The translations under genes and the position numbers were made by a program. Below are positions 7,972 to 18,163 of a stretch of 45,122 nucleotides of DNA, one piece after another. The DNA comes from Planctomycetota bacterium. Its GTDB lineage: Bacteria > Planctomycetota > UBA1135 > GCA-002686595. The stretch is from NCBI GenBank assembly GCA_016872755.1, contig VGZE01000012.1, positions 1-45,122 on the forward strand. The letters are read 5' to 3'. Under the pieces are notes generated by a model. It did not search any database. It was not told the DNA's origin and saw only the letters and a list, made by a program, of their open reading frames with translations. The stretch's first letter is position 1. Every line of letters starts with the position of its first letter.

Positions 7972-9069
7972 ATGGTCAATCTGAGCGTCGAAATGAACGG
8001 GATGCGCTTCCCGAACCCCTTCATCCTGGGGTCCGGGCCTCCCGGCACGAACGCGCGCGTGATCGCCAAGAGCTTCGACCTCGGGTGGGGCGGATGCGTG
8101 GTCAAGACGATCAGCCTCGATGCCAGCAAGGTGGTCAATACCGCCCCGCGCTACGGCAAGCTCCTCAGCCGAGAGGGCGGCGAAGTGATCGGCTTCGAGA
8201 ACATCGAGCTCATCAGCGATCGCCCCTTCGCGGTGTGGCTCGGCGAGCTGAAGGAACTCAAGCAGCGCTACCCCGATCGCATCGTGATTGCCTCGATCAT
8301 GGAGGAGTATCGGCGCGAGGCCTGGCATGAGATCGTCGAGCGCGTGCAGCAGACGGGTGTCGACGGCTTCGAGTTGAACCTGAGCTGCCCGCATGGACTG
8401 CCCGAACGCCGCATGGGCATGGCGATGGGGGAGAACCCCGAGATCGTCGGAGAGGTCGTGGGTTGGGTGAAGGAGGTCGCGCGCATTCCCGTCTGGGCCA
8501 AGATGACGCCCAATGTGGGCAGCCCGGTCGTTCCCGCGGCCGCGGCCTTGCGCGCGGGTGCCGACGGCATCGCGGCGATCAACACGATCCTCTCGGTCAT
8601 CGGTGTCGACCTCGACACGCTGCGCCCCAAGCCCAGCGTCGAGGGCCACACCGTGCCGGGCGGCTATTCAGGTCAGGCGATCCGTCCCATTGCGCTGCGC
8701 CATGTCATGGAAATCGCGCGCGCCCATCCCGGCGTCGCTCTCTCGGGGATCGGCGGGATCGAGACGGGCTCGGACGCGGCGCAATTCATGCTGCTCGGCT
8801 GCCGAACCGTGCAGCTGTGCACGGGGCCGATGCTGCGCGGCTACAAGATCATCGACGAGCTGTGCCGGGATCTGTCGGCCTTCATGGACAAGCACGGCTT
8901 CGCCTCGGTGGACGACTTCGTGGGCAAGAGCCTCGAGGCCTTCACGACCCACGCGGACCTCGTCGCGCGCCAGGCCGCGGCCAAGGCGGGCAATCGCGGC
9001 CAGACGAATCGCGACGCCGAGACGTGGCGAGGGGACATCCAGAAGGAGACGGCCTCGCTCGGTGGCTAG
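7972..9069 (+). CDS. preA: Dihydropyrimidine dehydrogenase FMN subunit (PreA-like)
   Basis: A 365-residue protein of the DHOD-like FMN barrel family that reduces uracil or thymine to the 5,6-dihydro form, the first step of reductive pyrimidine breakdown. Key stretches: NPFILGSGPPGTN, GWGGCVVKTIS, ELNLSCPHG, AKMTPNVG, GADGIAAINT, GYSGQAIRPIALR and ALSGIGGIETGSDAAQF, the last forming the FMN phosphate site. E. coli PreA has a C-terminal ferredoxin-like domain with two 4Fe-4S clusters; this protein ends about 45 residues earlier and its tail has no Cys motif. PreT, the usual NADH/FAD partner, is not in the window. ATG 7972 is chosen over GTG 7948. It is the first gene of a six-gene co-directional group. 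Confidence 0.88.
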   Translation: MVNLSVEMNGMRFPNPFILGSGPPGTNARVIAKSFDLGWGGCVVKTISLDASKVVNTAPRYGKLLSREGGEVIGFENIELISDRPFAVWLGELKELKQRYPDRIVIASIMEEYRREAWHEIVERVQQTGVDGFELNLSCPHGLPERRMGMAMGENPEIVGEVVGWVKEVARIPVWAKMTPNVGSPVVPAAAALRAGADGIAAINTILSVIGVDLDTLRPKPSVEGHTVPGGYSGQAIRPIALRHVMEIARAHPGVALSGIGGIETGSDAAQFMLLGCRTVQLCTGPMLRGYKIIDELCRDLSAFMDKHGFASVDDFVGKSLEAFTTHADLVARQAAAKAGNRGQTNRDAETWRGDIQKETASLGG

Positions 9070-9197
9070 GTTCGAGAGCTCACGGGAACGACCCTCGACG
9101 CTTGTTCCACGAGCCGGTGCGCGGGATCGAAACCTGACCTCGCCCTTCGCGTCGTTCGCACGGCTGCTGTACAACCGCTGAAACCGCAGAGAAACCC

Positions 9198-11583
<2,386 letters not shown>

Positions 11584-11619
11584 GCAGCGCAACCCACCGA
11601 CACGACCCCGAGAGCGACC

Positions 11620-13107
11620 ATGTCCAAGCCCTTCACCGCGCGCAGCTACGCCTTCACCGAGCAGGGCGACGCCCTGAACTGGATCGGCGGGAAGTTCGTC
11701 CCCGCCGCGAGTGGCCAGACGCTTCCGGTCGAGAATCCGCGCCACGCTCGCGTGATGGGCCGCGTCGTTCTCTCGGGGCCGGCGGACGTCGAGGCCGCCG
11801 TGCAGGCCGCCCGCGCGGCGCGCAAGGAGTGGGCCGCGATGCCGGTGCGCGAGCGCGCCGACATCTTCTATCGGCTCAAGAGCCTCCTGCAGCGTGACAT
11901 CGAAGAGCTCGCGTGGCTCGTCTCCCACGAGAACGGCAAGACCTACGCCGAGGGACGCGCGAGTGTCGAGAAGGCGATCGAGTGCGTCGAGTTCGGCTGT
12001 GCGCTCGGCAACATGGGTGCCGGTGAGCAACTCGATGTCAGCCGCGGCGTGAACTGCCACGTCGAGCACGAACCGCTGGGCGTCGTCGCCGGCGTCTCGC
12101 CGTTCAACTTCCCGCTCATGGTGTGCATGTGGATGCTCCCGCAGGCGCTCGTCGGCGGGAACGCCTTCCTGCTGAAGCCGTCGGAGGTCGTGCCCTTCAG
12201 CGCGGGACGACTCGCGCTGCTCGTGAAGGAAGCCGGCGTGCCCGACGGCATCTTCAACATCGTGAACGGCGGCGCGGACGCCGTGAACGCGCTCTGCGAC
12301 CACCCGAGCATCAAGGCCGTCGGCTTCGTCGGCAGCACGCGCGTCGGCCGCATGGTGTACGCACGCGGCGGCGCCACCGGGAAGACGATGCTCTGCCTCG
12401 GCGGCGCCAAGAACCACCTGATGATCGTGCCCGACGCCGATCGTACCCTGACCGCTTCGAACGTGGTGGCGAGCTTCACCGGCTGCGCCGGCCAGCGCTG
12501 CATGGCCGCGAGCGTGCTGCTCGCCGTCGGCAACGTCGACGCGATCCTCGACGACATCGTCTCGGGCGCCAGCAGGATCCGCCTCGGCGAGGACATGGGC
12601 GCGATCATCAGCAAGGCCGCCCTGGATCGCATCACCGGCTACATCGACGACGCCCAGCGCCGCGGCGCGAAGGTCGTGCTCGACGGACGCACGGCCAAGC
12701 GGCCGGACGGCGGCTACTGGATCGGACCGACGATCCTCGATCACTGCACGCGCGACATGCCCTGCGCCACCGAGGAGATCTTCGGACCCGTGCTCAGCAT
12801 CCTGCGCGTCAAGACGCTCGACGAGGCGCTGGCGATCGAGAATGCCAATCCGTACGGCAACGCGGCCTGCATCTACACGACGTCCGGCGCCGTTGCGAAC
12901 TACGTCACGTCGCGCGTCGAGGCCGGCATGGTCGGCGTGAACGTCGGAGTTCCCGTGCCGCGCGAACCGTTCGGCTTCGGCGGCTGGAACCACTCGAAGT
13001 TCGGCGCCGGGAACATGACCGGTTACGACGGCTGGCGCTTCTGGACGCGCCCGCGCAAGGTCACCACGAAGTGGACGGTCCAGTCCGACACCACCTGGAT
13101 GGGGTGA
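11620..13107 (+). CDS. mmsA: Methylmalonate/malonate-semialdehyde dehydrogenase (CoA-acylating)
   Basis: A 495-residue aldehyde dehydrogenase of the MMSDH subfamily. Diagnostic features are SPFNFPLMVCMW (oxyanion Asn), the nucleotide-binding VGFVGSTRVGR, GAKNHLMIVPDAD in place of the general-base Glu region of other ALDHs, and the catalytic Cys in GCAGQRCMA; EEIFGPVLS lies further on. The enzyme converts malonate semialdehyde (from beta-alanine) to acetyl-CoA and CO2, or methylmalonate semialdehyde (from thymine) to propionyl-CoA, with NAD and CoA. The stop is four bases before the ATG of the aminotransferase that produces its substrate, so the two are probably translationally coupled. Confidence 0.93.
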   Translation: MSKPFTARSYAFTEQGDALNWIGGKFVPAASGQTLPVENPRHARVMGRVVLSGPADVEAAVQAARAARKEWAAMPVRERADIFYRLKSLLQRDIEELAWLVSHENGKTYAEGRASVEKAIECVEFGCALGNMGAGEQLDVSRGVNCHVEHEPLGVVAGVSPFNFPLMVCMWMLPQALVGGNAFLLKPSEVVPFSAGRLALLVKEAGVPDGIFNIVNGGADAVNALCDHPSIKAVGFVGSTRVGRMVYARGGATGKTMLCLGGAKNHLMIVPDADRTLTASNVVASFTGCAGQRCMAASVLLAVGNVDAILDDIVSGASRIRLGEDMGAIISKAALDRITGYIDDAQRRGAKVVLDGRTAKRPDGGYWIGPTILDHCTRDMPCATEEIFGPVLSILRVKTLDEALAIENANPYGNAACIYTTSGAVANYVTSRVEAGMVGVNVGVPVPREPFGFGGWNHSKFGAGNMTGYDGWRFWTRPRKVTTKWTVQSDTTWMG

Positions 13108-13111
13108 ATGC

Positions 13112-14437
13112 ATGGCGATGAGTTCCGAGGAAATGGTCGCGCTGTGCAAGCGGCACACGCTGTACACGTGGGCGGTGCAGGACCAGGTCGACCCGCTGCC
13201 GATCGCGCGCGCGCAGGGCATCTATTTCTGGACGCCCGAGGGCAAGCGCTTCATCGACTTCAACAGCACGCTGATGAGCGTGCTCATCGGTCACTCGCAC
13301 CCCAAGGTGATCGCGGCCATGAAGGAGGCCCTCGACGGCCTGATCTTCGCGTACCCGCAGGCCGCCACCGAAACGAGGGCGCGACTCTCGCAGACGCTCG
13401 CGCGCCTGACCCCCGGCGACATCGACACGTTTTTCTTCACCACCGGCGGCGCCGAAGCGAACGAGAACGCGATCAAGATCGCGCGCACCGTCACGGGTCG
13501 CTTCAAGATCCTCTCGCGCTATCGCAGCTACCACGGCGCGACCCACGCGACCATGCAGCTCAGCGGCGACCCGCGCCGGTGGGGGAGCGAGCCCGGCGCG
13601 CCCGGCTTCCTGCGCATGCTCGACCCGGTGCCGCTGCAATTCAGCTTCGGCACCACGGACGAGGAGATCACGCGCAATCACCTGACGTACCTGGAGGAAC
13701 TGATCCAGTACGAGAATCCCAAGGACATCGCCGCGATCTTCGTCGAGAGCGTCACCGGCACGAACGGCGTGCTCATCCCGCCGCGGGGCTGGATGAAGGG
13801 CCTGCGCGAGCTCACGGAGAAGCACGGGATCCTGCTCGTGTGCGATGAGGTGATGTCCGGCTTCGGGCGCACGGGCAAGATGTTCGCCTTCGAGCACGGC
13901 GGCATCCTCCCGGACATCGTGACGATGGCGAAGGGACTGACGAGCTCCTACATGCCGCTCGGTGCCGTCGGAGTGCGCCAGCACGTCGTGGAGAAGCTGC
14001 GCGGCAAATACTTCGCCGGTGGTCTCACCTACAACTCGCACAACCTCGCGCTCGCGTGCGCGGAGGCGGTGCTCGCGGTGACGGTCGAGGAGAAGCTGAT
14101 CGAGAATGCGGTGTCGATGGAGAAGGTCATGCGCGCGGAGCTCGATCGGCTCGCCGCGAAGCACCCTTCCTTCAAGGAGGGCCGCCTGATCGGACTCTTC
14201 GGCATGGTCGACATCCGCAAGAACAGCGCGGGCGACCTGATCGCGCCCTACAACGGCTCTCATCCCGCGATGGCCAGGCTCGCCGCGTTCTTCCGCGAGC
14301 AAGGCCTGTTCTCGTTCCAGCGCTGGTCGAGCTTCTCGACGATCCCGCCGCTCACCATCAACGCCGAGCAGATCCGTGAGGCCTTCGCGATCATCGATCG
14401 CGGGCTCGACATCACCGACGCGGCCTTCGAAGGCTGA
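13112..14437 (+). CDS. Class III aminotransferase, probable beta-alanine transaminase
   Basis: A 441-residue PLP enzyme of the omega-amino acid transaminase group. Features: GIYFWTPEGKRFIDFNS at the N-terminus, FTTGGAEANENAIKIAR (phosphate cup), YRSYHGATHATM, LLVCDEVMSGFGRTGKMFAFEH with the PLP-binding Asp, and the Schiff-base Lys in VTMAKGLTSSYMPLGAV. In this operon it should convert beta-alanine (and beta-aminoisobutyrate) to malonate or methylmalonate semialdehyde, using pyruvate or 2-oxoglutarate as acceptor; the amino acceptor cannot be told from sequence. Taurine:pyruvate transaminase is a related alternative, but no taurine genes are present. Confidence 0.88.
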   Translation: MAMSSEEMVALCKRHTLYTWAVQDQVDPLPIARAQGIYFWTPEGKRFIDFNSTLMSVLIGHSHPKVIAAMKEALDGLIFAYPQAATETRARLSQTLARLTPGDIDTFFFTTGGAEANENAIKIARTVTGRFKILSRYRSYHGATHATMQLSGDPRRWGSEPGAPGFLRMLDPVPLQFSFGTTDEEITRNHLTYLEELIQYENPKDIAAIFVESVTGTNGVLIPPRGWMKGLRELTEKHGILLVCDEVMSGFGRTGKMFAFEHGGILPDIVTMAKGLTSSYMPLGAVGVRQHVVEKLRGKYFAGGLTYNSHNLALACAEAVLAVTVEEKLIENAVSMEKVMRAELDRLAAKHPSFKEGRLIGLFGMVDIRKNSAGDLIAPYNGSHPAMARLAAFFREQGLFSFQRWSSFSTIPPLTINAEQIREAFAIIDRGLDITDAAFEG

Positions 14438-14468
14438 CCCCGCAGCCGCAACGACGAGAGCCTGCTCG

Positions 14469-16019
14469 ATGCACCACGACGAAACCTGCCAGGACGGCCC
14501 CGCGGACCTTCCGGCGGACGTCCTCGCGAGTCCGCTCTACAACGCTGACCTCGCGCCCGTTCCGGCCGCGCGCCGCAACTGGAGCACCTACAACTTCGCC
14601 GCGCTGTGGATCTCCATGGCGCACTGCATTCCGACCTACACGCTGGCCGGCGGCCTGATGGCGGTCGGAATGAACTGGTGGCAGGCGCTGCTGACGATCG
14701 GCCTCGGGAACGTGATCGTGCTCGTCCCGATCCTCCTCAATGCCCATCCCGGCACGAAGTACGGCGTGAGCTTCCCGGTCCTCGCCCGCTCCAGCTTCGG
14801 CACGGTGGGCGCGAACGTCCCGGCGCTGCTCCGGGCGCTGGTGGCCTGCGGCTGGTTCGGGATCAACGTCTACATCGGTGGCGAGGCGCTGAGGACCTTC
14901 CTGTGCACGTTCTGGCCGTCGTTCGCGCAGCTCGCCGAGGGCACGACCCTCGCGGGCCTCTCGGTTCCGAGCGCGATCACGTTCCTCATCTTCTGGGCGA
15001 TGAACATCTTCATCGTCTACCGCGGCATGAATGCCGTGCGCGTGTTCGAGAACTGGGCGGCGCCGCTCGTCCTCGTGCTCGCGGCCGTGCTCTTGTGGTG
15101 GGTGGTGGACCGCGCCGATGGGGTCGGCCCGTTGCTCTCCCAACCGTCGAAGTTCCAGACGCTGGGCGAGTTCTGGCCGGTGTTCGTGATCTCGCTCACG
15201 GGCATGATCGGCTTCTGGAGCACGCTCGCGCTGAACATCCCGGACTTCACGCGCTTCGGGCGCGGCCAGCGCGAGCAGGCCGTCGGTCAGGCGCTCGGGC
15301 TGCCCACGACCATGATCGCGTTCTCCGCGATGGCGGTGGTGATCACGAGCGCCAGCGCCGCGATCCTGCCCGGAGCCAAGCTGGGCGAGCTGTGGAACCC
15401 CGAGTACCTGCTCGGAGTGATGACCTCGGCCGAGACCCCGGTGGGCCTCACGGGCCCCCTGATCCCCGATGCGGCCACGCGCGCGATCGTCGCCATCATC
15501 GCCGTGTTCGGCATCTTGATCGCGACGATCTCGGTCAACATTGCAGCCAATGTAGTGAGCCCCGCGCAGGACTTCGCCAACCTGGCCCCGCGCTACATCT
15601 CGTTCCGCACGGGCGGCCTCATCACGGGGATCCTCGGGATCCTGTGCATGCCTTGGAAGCTGATGGCCGACCCCGCGACCTACCTCGACGGCTGGCTCGG
15701 CGGCGTGGGGGCGCTGCTCGGGCCGATCGCGGGCATCATGATCGCCGACTACTGGCTGGTGCGCGGCAAGCAACTCGACGTCCACGAGCTCTTCCGCCCC
15801 TCCGGCGCCCACGCCGGCAGCAACCCGCGCGCCATGCTCGCTCTCGCCCTCGGTGTGCTCCCGAACCTGCCCGGCTTCCTCGCCCGCATCGGCGTCTTCG
15901 AGTCCGTCCCGCCGTTCTTCACCGCGATCTACCCGTACGCATGGTTCTCCGGCGTCGCAATCTCCGCGCTCGTCTACACCCTCGGTATGCGCCGCCGCCG
16001 CACGCCCGCGCCAGCCTGA
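14469..16019 (+). CDS. NCS1-family nucleobase permease (uracil/hydantoin/allantoin type)
   Basis: A 516-residue integral membrane protein with about 12 hydrophobic segments. The N-terminal part (RNWSTYNFAALWISMAH, LAGGLMAVGMNWWQALL) and ACGWFGINVYIGGEAL match NCS1 transporters such as Mhp1 and PucI, where the Trp of 'GWFGI' stacks on the substrate ring. NIPDFTRFGRGQREQ is the conserved cytoplasmic loop. These proteins import nucleobases or hydantoins with sodium or proton. As the last gene of the operon it should bring uracil, thymine or a dihydropyrimidine into the cell. The ATG at 14469 is taken because the frame upstream overlaps the aminotransferase end. Confidence 0.92.
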   Translation: MHHDETCQDGPADLPADVLASPLYNADLAPVPAARRNWSTYNFAALWISMAHCIPTYTLAGGLMAVGMNWWQALLTIGLGNVIVLVPILLNAHPGTKYGVSFPVLARSSFGTVGANVPALLRALVACGWFGINVYIGGEALRTFLCTFWPSFAQLAEGTTLAGLSVPSAITFLIFWAMNIFIVYRGMNAVRVFENWAAPLVLVLAAVLLWWVVDRADGVGPLLSQPSKFQTLGEFWPVFVISLTGMIGFWSTLALNIPDFTRFGRGQREQAVGQALGLPTTMIAFSAMAVVITSASAAILPGAKLGELWNPEYLLGVMTSAETPVGLTGPLIPDAATRAIVAIIAVFGILIATISVNIAANVVSPAQDFANLAPRYISFRTGGLITGILGILCMPWKLMADPATYLDGWLGGVGALLGPIAGIMIADYWLVRGKQLDVHELFRPSGAHAGSNPRAMLALALGVLPNLPGFLARIGVFESVPPFFTAIYPYAWFSGVAISALVYTLGMRRRRTPAPA

Positions 16020-16066
16020 CGCCAACCCCCTCCCGCCGCGCAACCACGCCCTCCAACGCACACGCA

Positions 16067-16207
16067 GGGGCGTGGAACGGGCGCGAGCGAGCCAAGGTCG
16101 AACTTGCACGCAAGCTGGCGCTGCTCCCGCACCTTGTGTGGAAGACGGGCGAGGCATGCGACCCGTTCTATCCGTCCAAAATGCGCGGCGAGCTCGTGCC
16201 GGCCTGA
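16067..16207 (+). pseudogene. IS110-type transposase, C-terminal remnant
   Basis: The frame reads RERAKVELARKLALLPHLVW, then KTGEACDPFYPSK and MRGELVPA before the stop at 16205-16207. The pattern 'RAKVAxARKLAxxLHxxW..G..YxP' is the extreme C-terminus of IS110/IS116 transposases. Nothing of the rest of the gene is present. It lies 48 bases after the permease stop, in the same orientation as the IS110 remnant upstream of the operon. Confidence 0.7.
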
Positions 16208-16307
16208 TCCGCGCTCAGCTCTTTCGAACGATCGCGCTGGAACAACGCGATTCGCGAGACGATCCCACCCCATGTACCGCGCGTTCCTCGTGACTGCGCG
16301 CATGTCC
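16186..16307 (+). repeat. IS110-type 3' end, copy 2 of a direct repeat
   Basis: Second copy of the repeat at 7516-7636. It contains the transposase stop and the following non-coding end. The two copies are 8.5 kb apart in direct orientation and bracket the pyrimidine operon exactly. Confidence 0.85.
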
Positions 16308-16541
16308 ACTCGCTGTTCCTCTCGACTGCCGGCGTGCCTGCTCTTGGAATTCGCTGTCCGCTCGCAGCCTCGCCGCGTCCGCCCGCGAAGCCTCCGAATT
16401 CGATCGCGCCCGAGTTCGTCCTGCCGCGCGAGCAGGCTGAGCGCTCCGTGCTTCCGGACTCGCCGCCTCGATCGTCGGAGCTGAGCTGGGGAGTGGAAAC
16501 CGTTCTTCCGCCGCCCCGCCGCGTTCGCCAAGATCTGGGAC
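16308..16541. other. Intergenic region before the methyltransferase
   Basis: No gene. The methyltransferase frame is open from 16485 and reads EWKPFFRRPAAFAKIWDVHA before the first usable start (GTG 16542). This could be coding if the true start has been lost to the IS event or uses a rare codon. Confidence 0.35.
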
Positions 16542-17291
16542 GTGCACGCGTCCCCCAGCCATGAAGTCGTCACGGGGCTGCTCGAGCGCGGCGAGCGCGG
16601 CCGGTTGCTCGACATACCCTCCGGGGGCGGCCCCGTCGTCGAGGCGGCGCGCCGCATGGGGTACGACGTCTACGAGGTCGACCTGTTTCCCCGTCCCGAT
16701 CTGCGGGGAGTTCAAGCTGACGCCTGTGCACCGCTGCCGTTCCGCGATGCGAGCTTCGACACGCTGCTCTCGATGGAAGGCATCGAGCACTTCGAACATC
16801 AGGCCGGCTTCCTGCGCGAGTGCTCGCGGGTGCTGCGCCCAGGCGGTCGCATGATCCTGACGACGCCCAACGTGATGCATCTCTCCGCGCGCCTGTCAGC
16901 TTTCATGACCGGCAGCCGGATCGCAAAGCAGGGCTTCATCAACGAATTCCAGACCCTGCGCTCGAACGAGGGCGGGAAGCTCTACCACGGCCACGCGTTC
17001 CTGATCGACGCGTTCCGCCTGCGCTACCTGATGCGCATCGTGGGGCTCGAGCTGGAGCGGCTCGAGTTCTGCGCGCTGAGCCCGAGTTCCGCCGCGTTGG
17101 CGCCGATCTGTCCAGCGCTTTGGCTCGCCACGCACGCGTCGCTGCGCGCAGGACGTCGGCGCCTGGAGCGCGAGAATCGCCGTCGTCCGCCCCCTGAGGT
17201 CGAGAGGGAGCTCGCGCGACTCGCGCTCTCCCCGGCGTTGCTGTTCGGGAAGAAGCTCGTCGCCGTCGCGCGCAGGGAATTCGAGCGCTGA
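16542..17291 (+). CDS. Class I SAM-dependent methyltransferase (Methyltransf_11 type)
   Basis: A 249-residue protein. Motif I is LLDIPSGGGPVVEAARRMGY (glycine-rich loop, with a Pro instead of the more common Gly), motif II is YEVDLFP, then CAPLPFRDASFDTLLSMEGIEHFEH is the motif III-IV region of Methyltransf_11 proteins, followed by VLRPGGRMILTTPN. The C-terminal third (FRLRYLMRIVGLELERLEF and an Arg-rich helix) is a substrate-specific cap I cannot assign. The family often acts on glycolipid, quinone or polysaccharide precursors. The start is uncertain because the in-frame sequence before GTG 16542 looks coding. Confidence 0.8.
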   Translation: MHASPSHEVVTGLLERGERGRLLDIPSGGGPVVEAARRMGYDVYEVDLFPRPDLRGVQADACAPLPFRDASFDTLLSMEGIEHFEHQAGFLRECSRVLRPGGRMILTTPNVMHLSARLSAFMTGSRIAKQGFINEFQTLRSNEGGKLYHGHAFLIDAFRLRYLMRIVGLELERLEFCALSPSSAALAPICPALWLATHASLRAGRRRLERENRRRPPPEVERELARLALSPALLFGKKLVAVARREFER

Positions 17292-17427
17292 AGATGTCCT
17301 GGACGCCGACCCGGCCCGGCTCCTCGCCGTCGGTGCGATCGCGGCCGGCAATGATGTGTTCGGTCTGTCGCTGCGCAGCCTGGTGCTGTCGGTTGGACGC
17401 TGAGCGCGCGTCGACTACCTTCGGAGC

Positions 17428-18138
17428 ATGACTGCGACCGCGCTGCTCCCCTGCGTCGAGCTCGAACCCGCGCTGCCGGCGCGCTCGAGCGTGATCTGGC
17501 TGCACGGCCTGGGTGCCGACGGCCACGACTTCGAGCCGATCGCGCCCGAGCTCGGCCTGCCGCGCGAGCAGGCCGTGCGCTTCGTGTTCCCGCACGCGCC
17601 GCCGCGGCCGGTCGCGCTGAACGGCGGGATGAAGATGCGCGCGTGGTTCGACTTGTCGAACCCGGATCTGGGCGTCGGTCAGGACCTCGACGGTCTGCGC
17701 GCGTCGGCCGCGGCGGTCGAGGCGCTGATCGAGCGTGAGAACGCGCGCGGCGTGCCGAGTCCGCGCATCGTGCTGGCCGGCTTCTCGCAGGGCGGGGCCT
17801 TGGCGCTCTACACGGCGCTGCGCCACGCGCAGCCGCTGGCGGGCGCGATCGCGCTGTCGACCTGGCTGATGGGGGAGGTCGACCTCGCTCCGGCGGCCTG
17901 CGCGGCGAACGCGCGGCTGCCGGTCTTCGCCGCGCACGGCAGCCAGGACCCGATGGTGCGCGTCGAGCGCGGGCGCGCGCTGGTCGAGTGGCTGCGCCGG
18001 CGCGGGCACGCGGTCGAGAGCGCCGAGTACCCGATTGGCCACCAGGTGTGCCTGGAGGAAATCCATGCGCTCGGGCGCTGGCTGGCGGCGCGGCTGGGCC
18101 GGACTTCGCTGGCGGCATCGGAACGTCCGAGGCCTTAG
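17428..18138 (+). CDS. Alpha/beta hydrolase, carboxylesterase/phospholipase family (YpfH-like)
   Basis: A 236-residue serine hydrolase of the Abhydrolase_2 family. The oxyanion segment VIWLHGLGADGHDFEPI, the insertion FPHAPPRPVALNGGMKMRAWFDL, the nucleophile elbow GFSQGGALAL (Ser120), the acid in AAHGSQDPMV and the His in YPIGHQVCLEE are all present, so the catalytic triad is intact. Family members hydrolyse short-chain acyl esters, and some act as acyl-protein thioesterases. The C-terminus overlaps nothing; the next gene starts 26 bases later and may share the transcript. Confidence 0.9.
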   Translation: MTATALLPCVELEPALPARSSVIWLHGLGADGHDFEPIAPELGLPREQAVRFVFPHAPPRPVALNGGMKMRAWFDLSNPDLGVGQDLDGLRASAAAVEALIERENARGVPSPRIVLAGFSQGGALALYTALRHAQPLAGAIALSTWLMGEVDLAPAACAANARLPVFAAHGSQDPMVRVERGRALVEWLRRRGHAVESAEYPIGHQVCLEEIHALGRWLAARLGRTSLAASERPRP

Positions 18139-18163
18139 CTTGTTCTATGCGCGCGAGCTGCCG

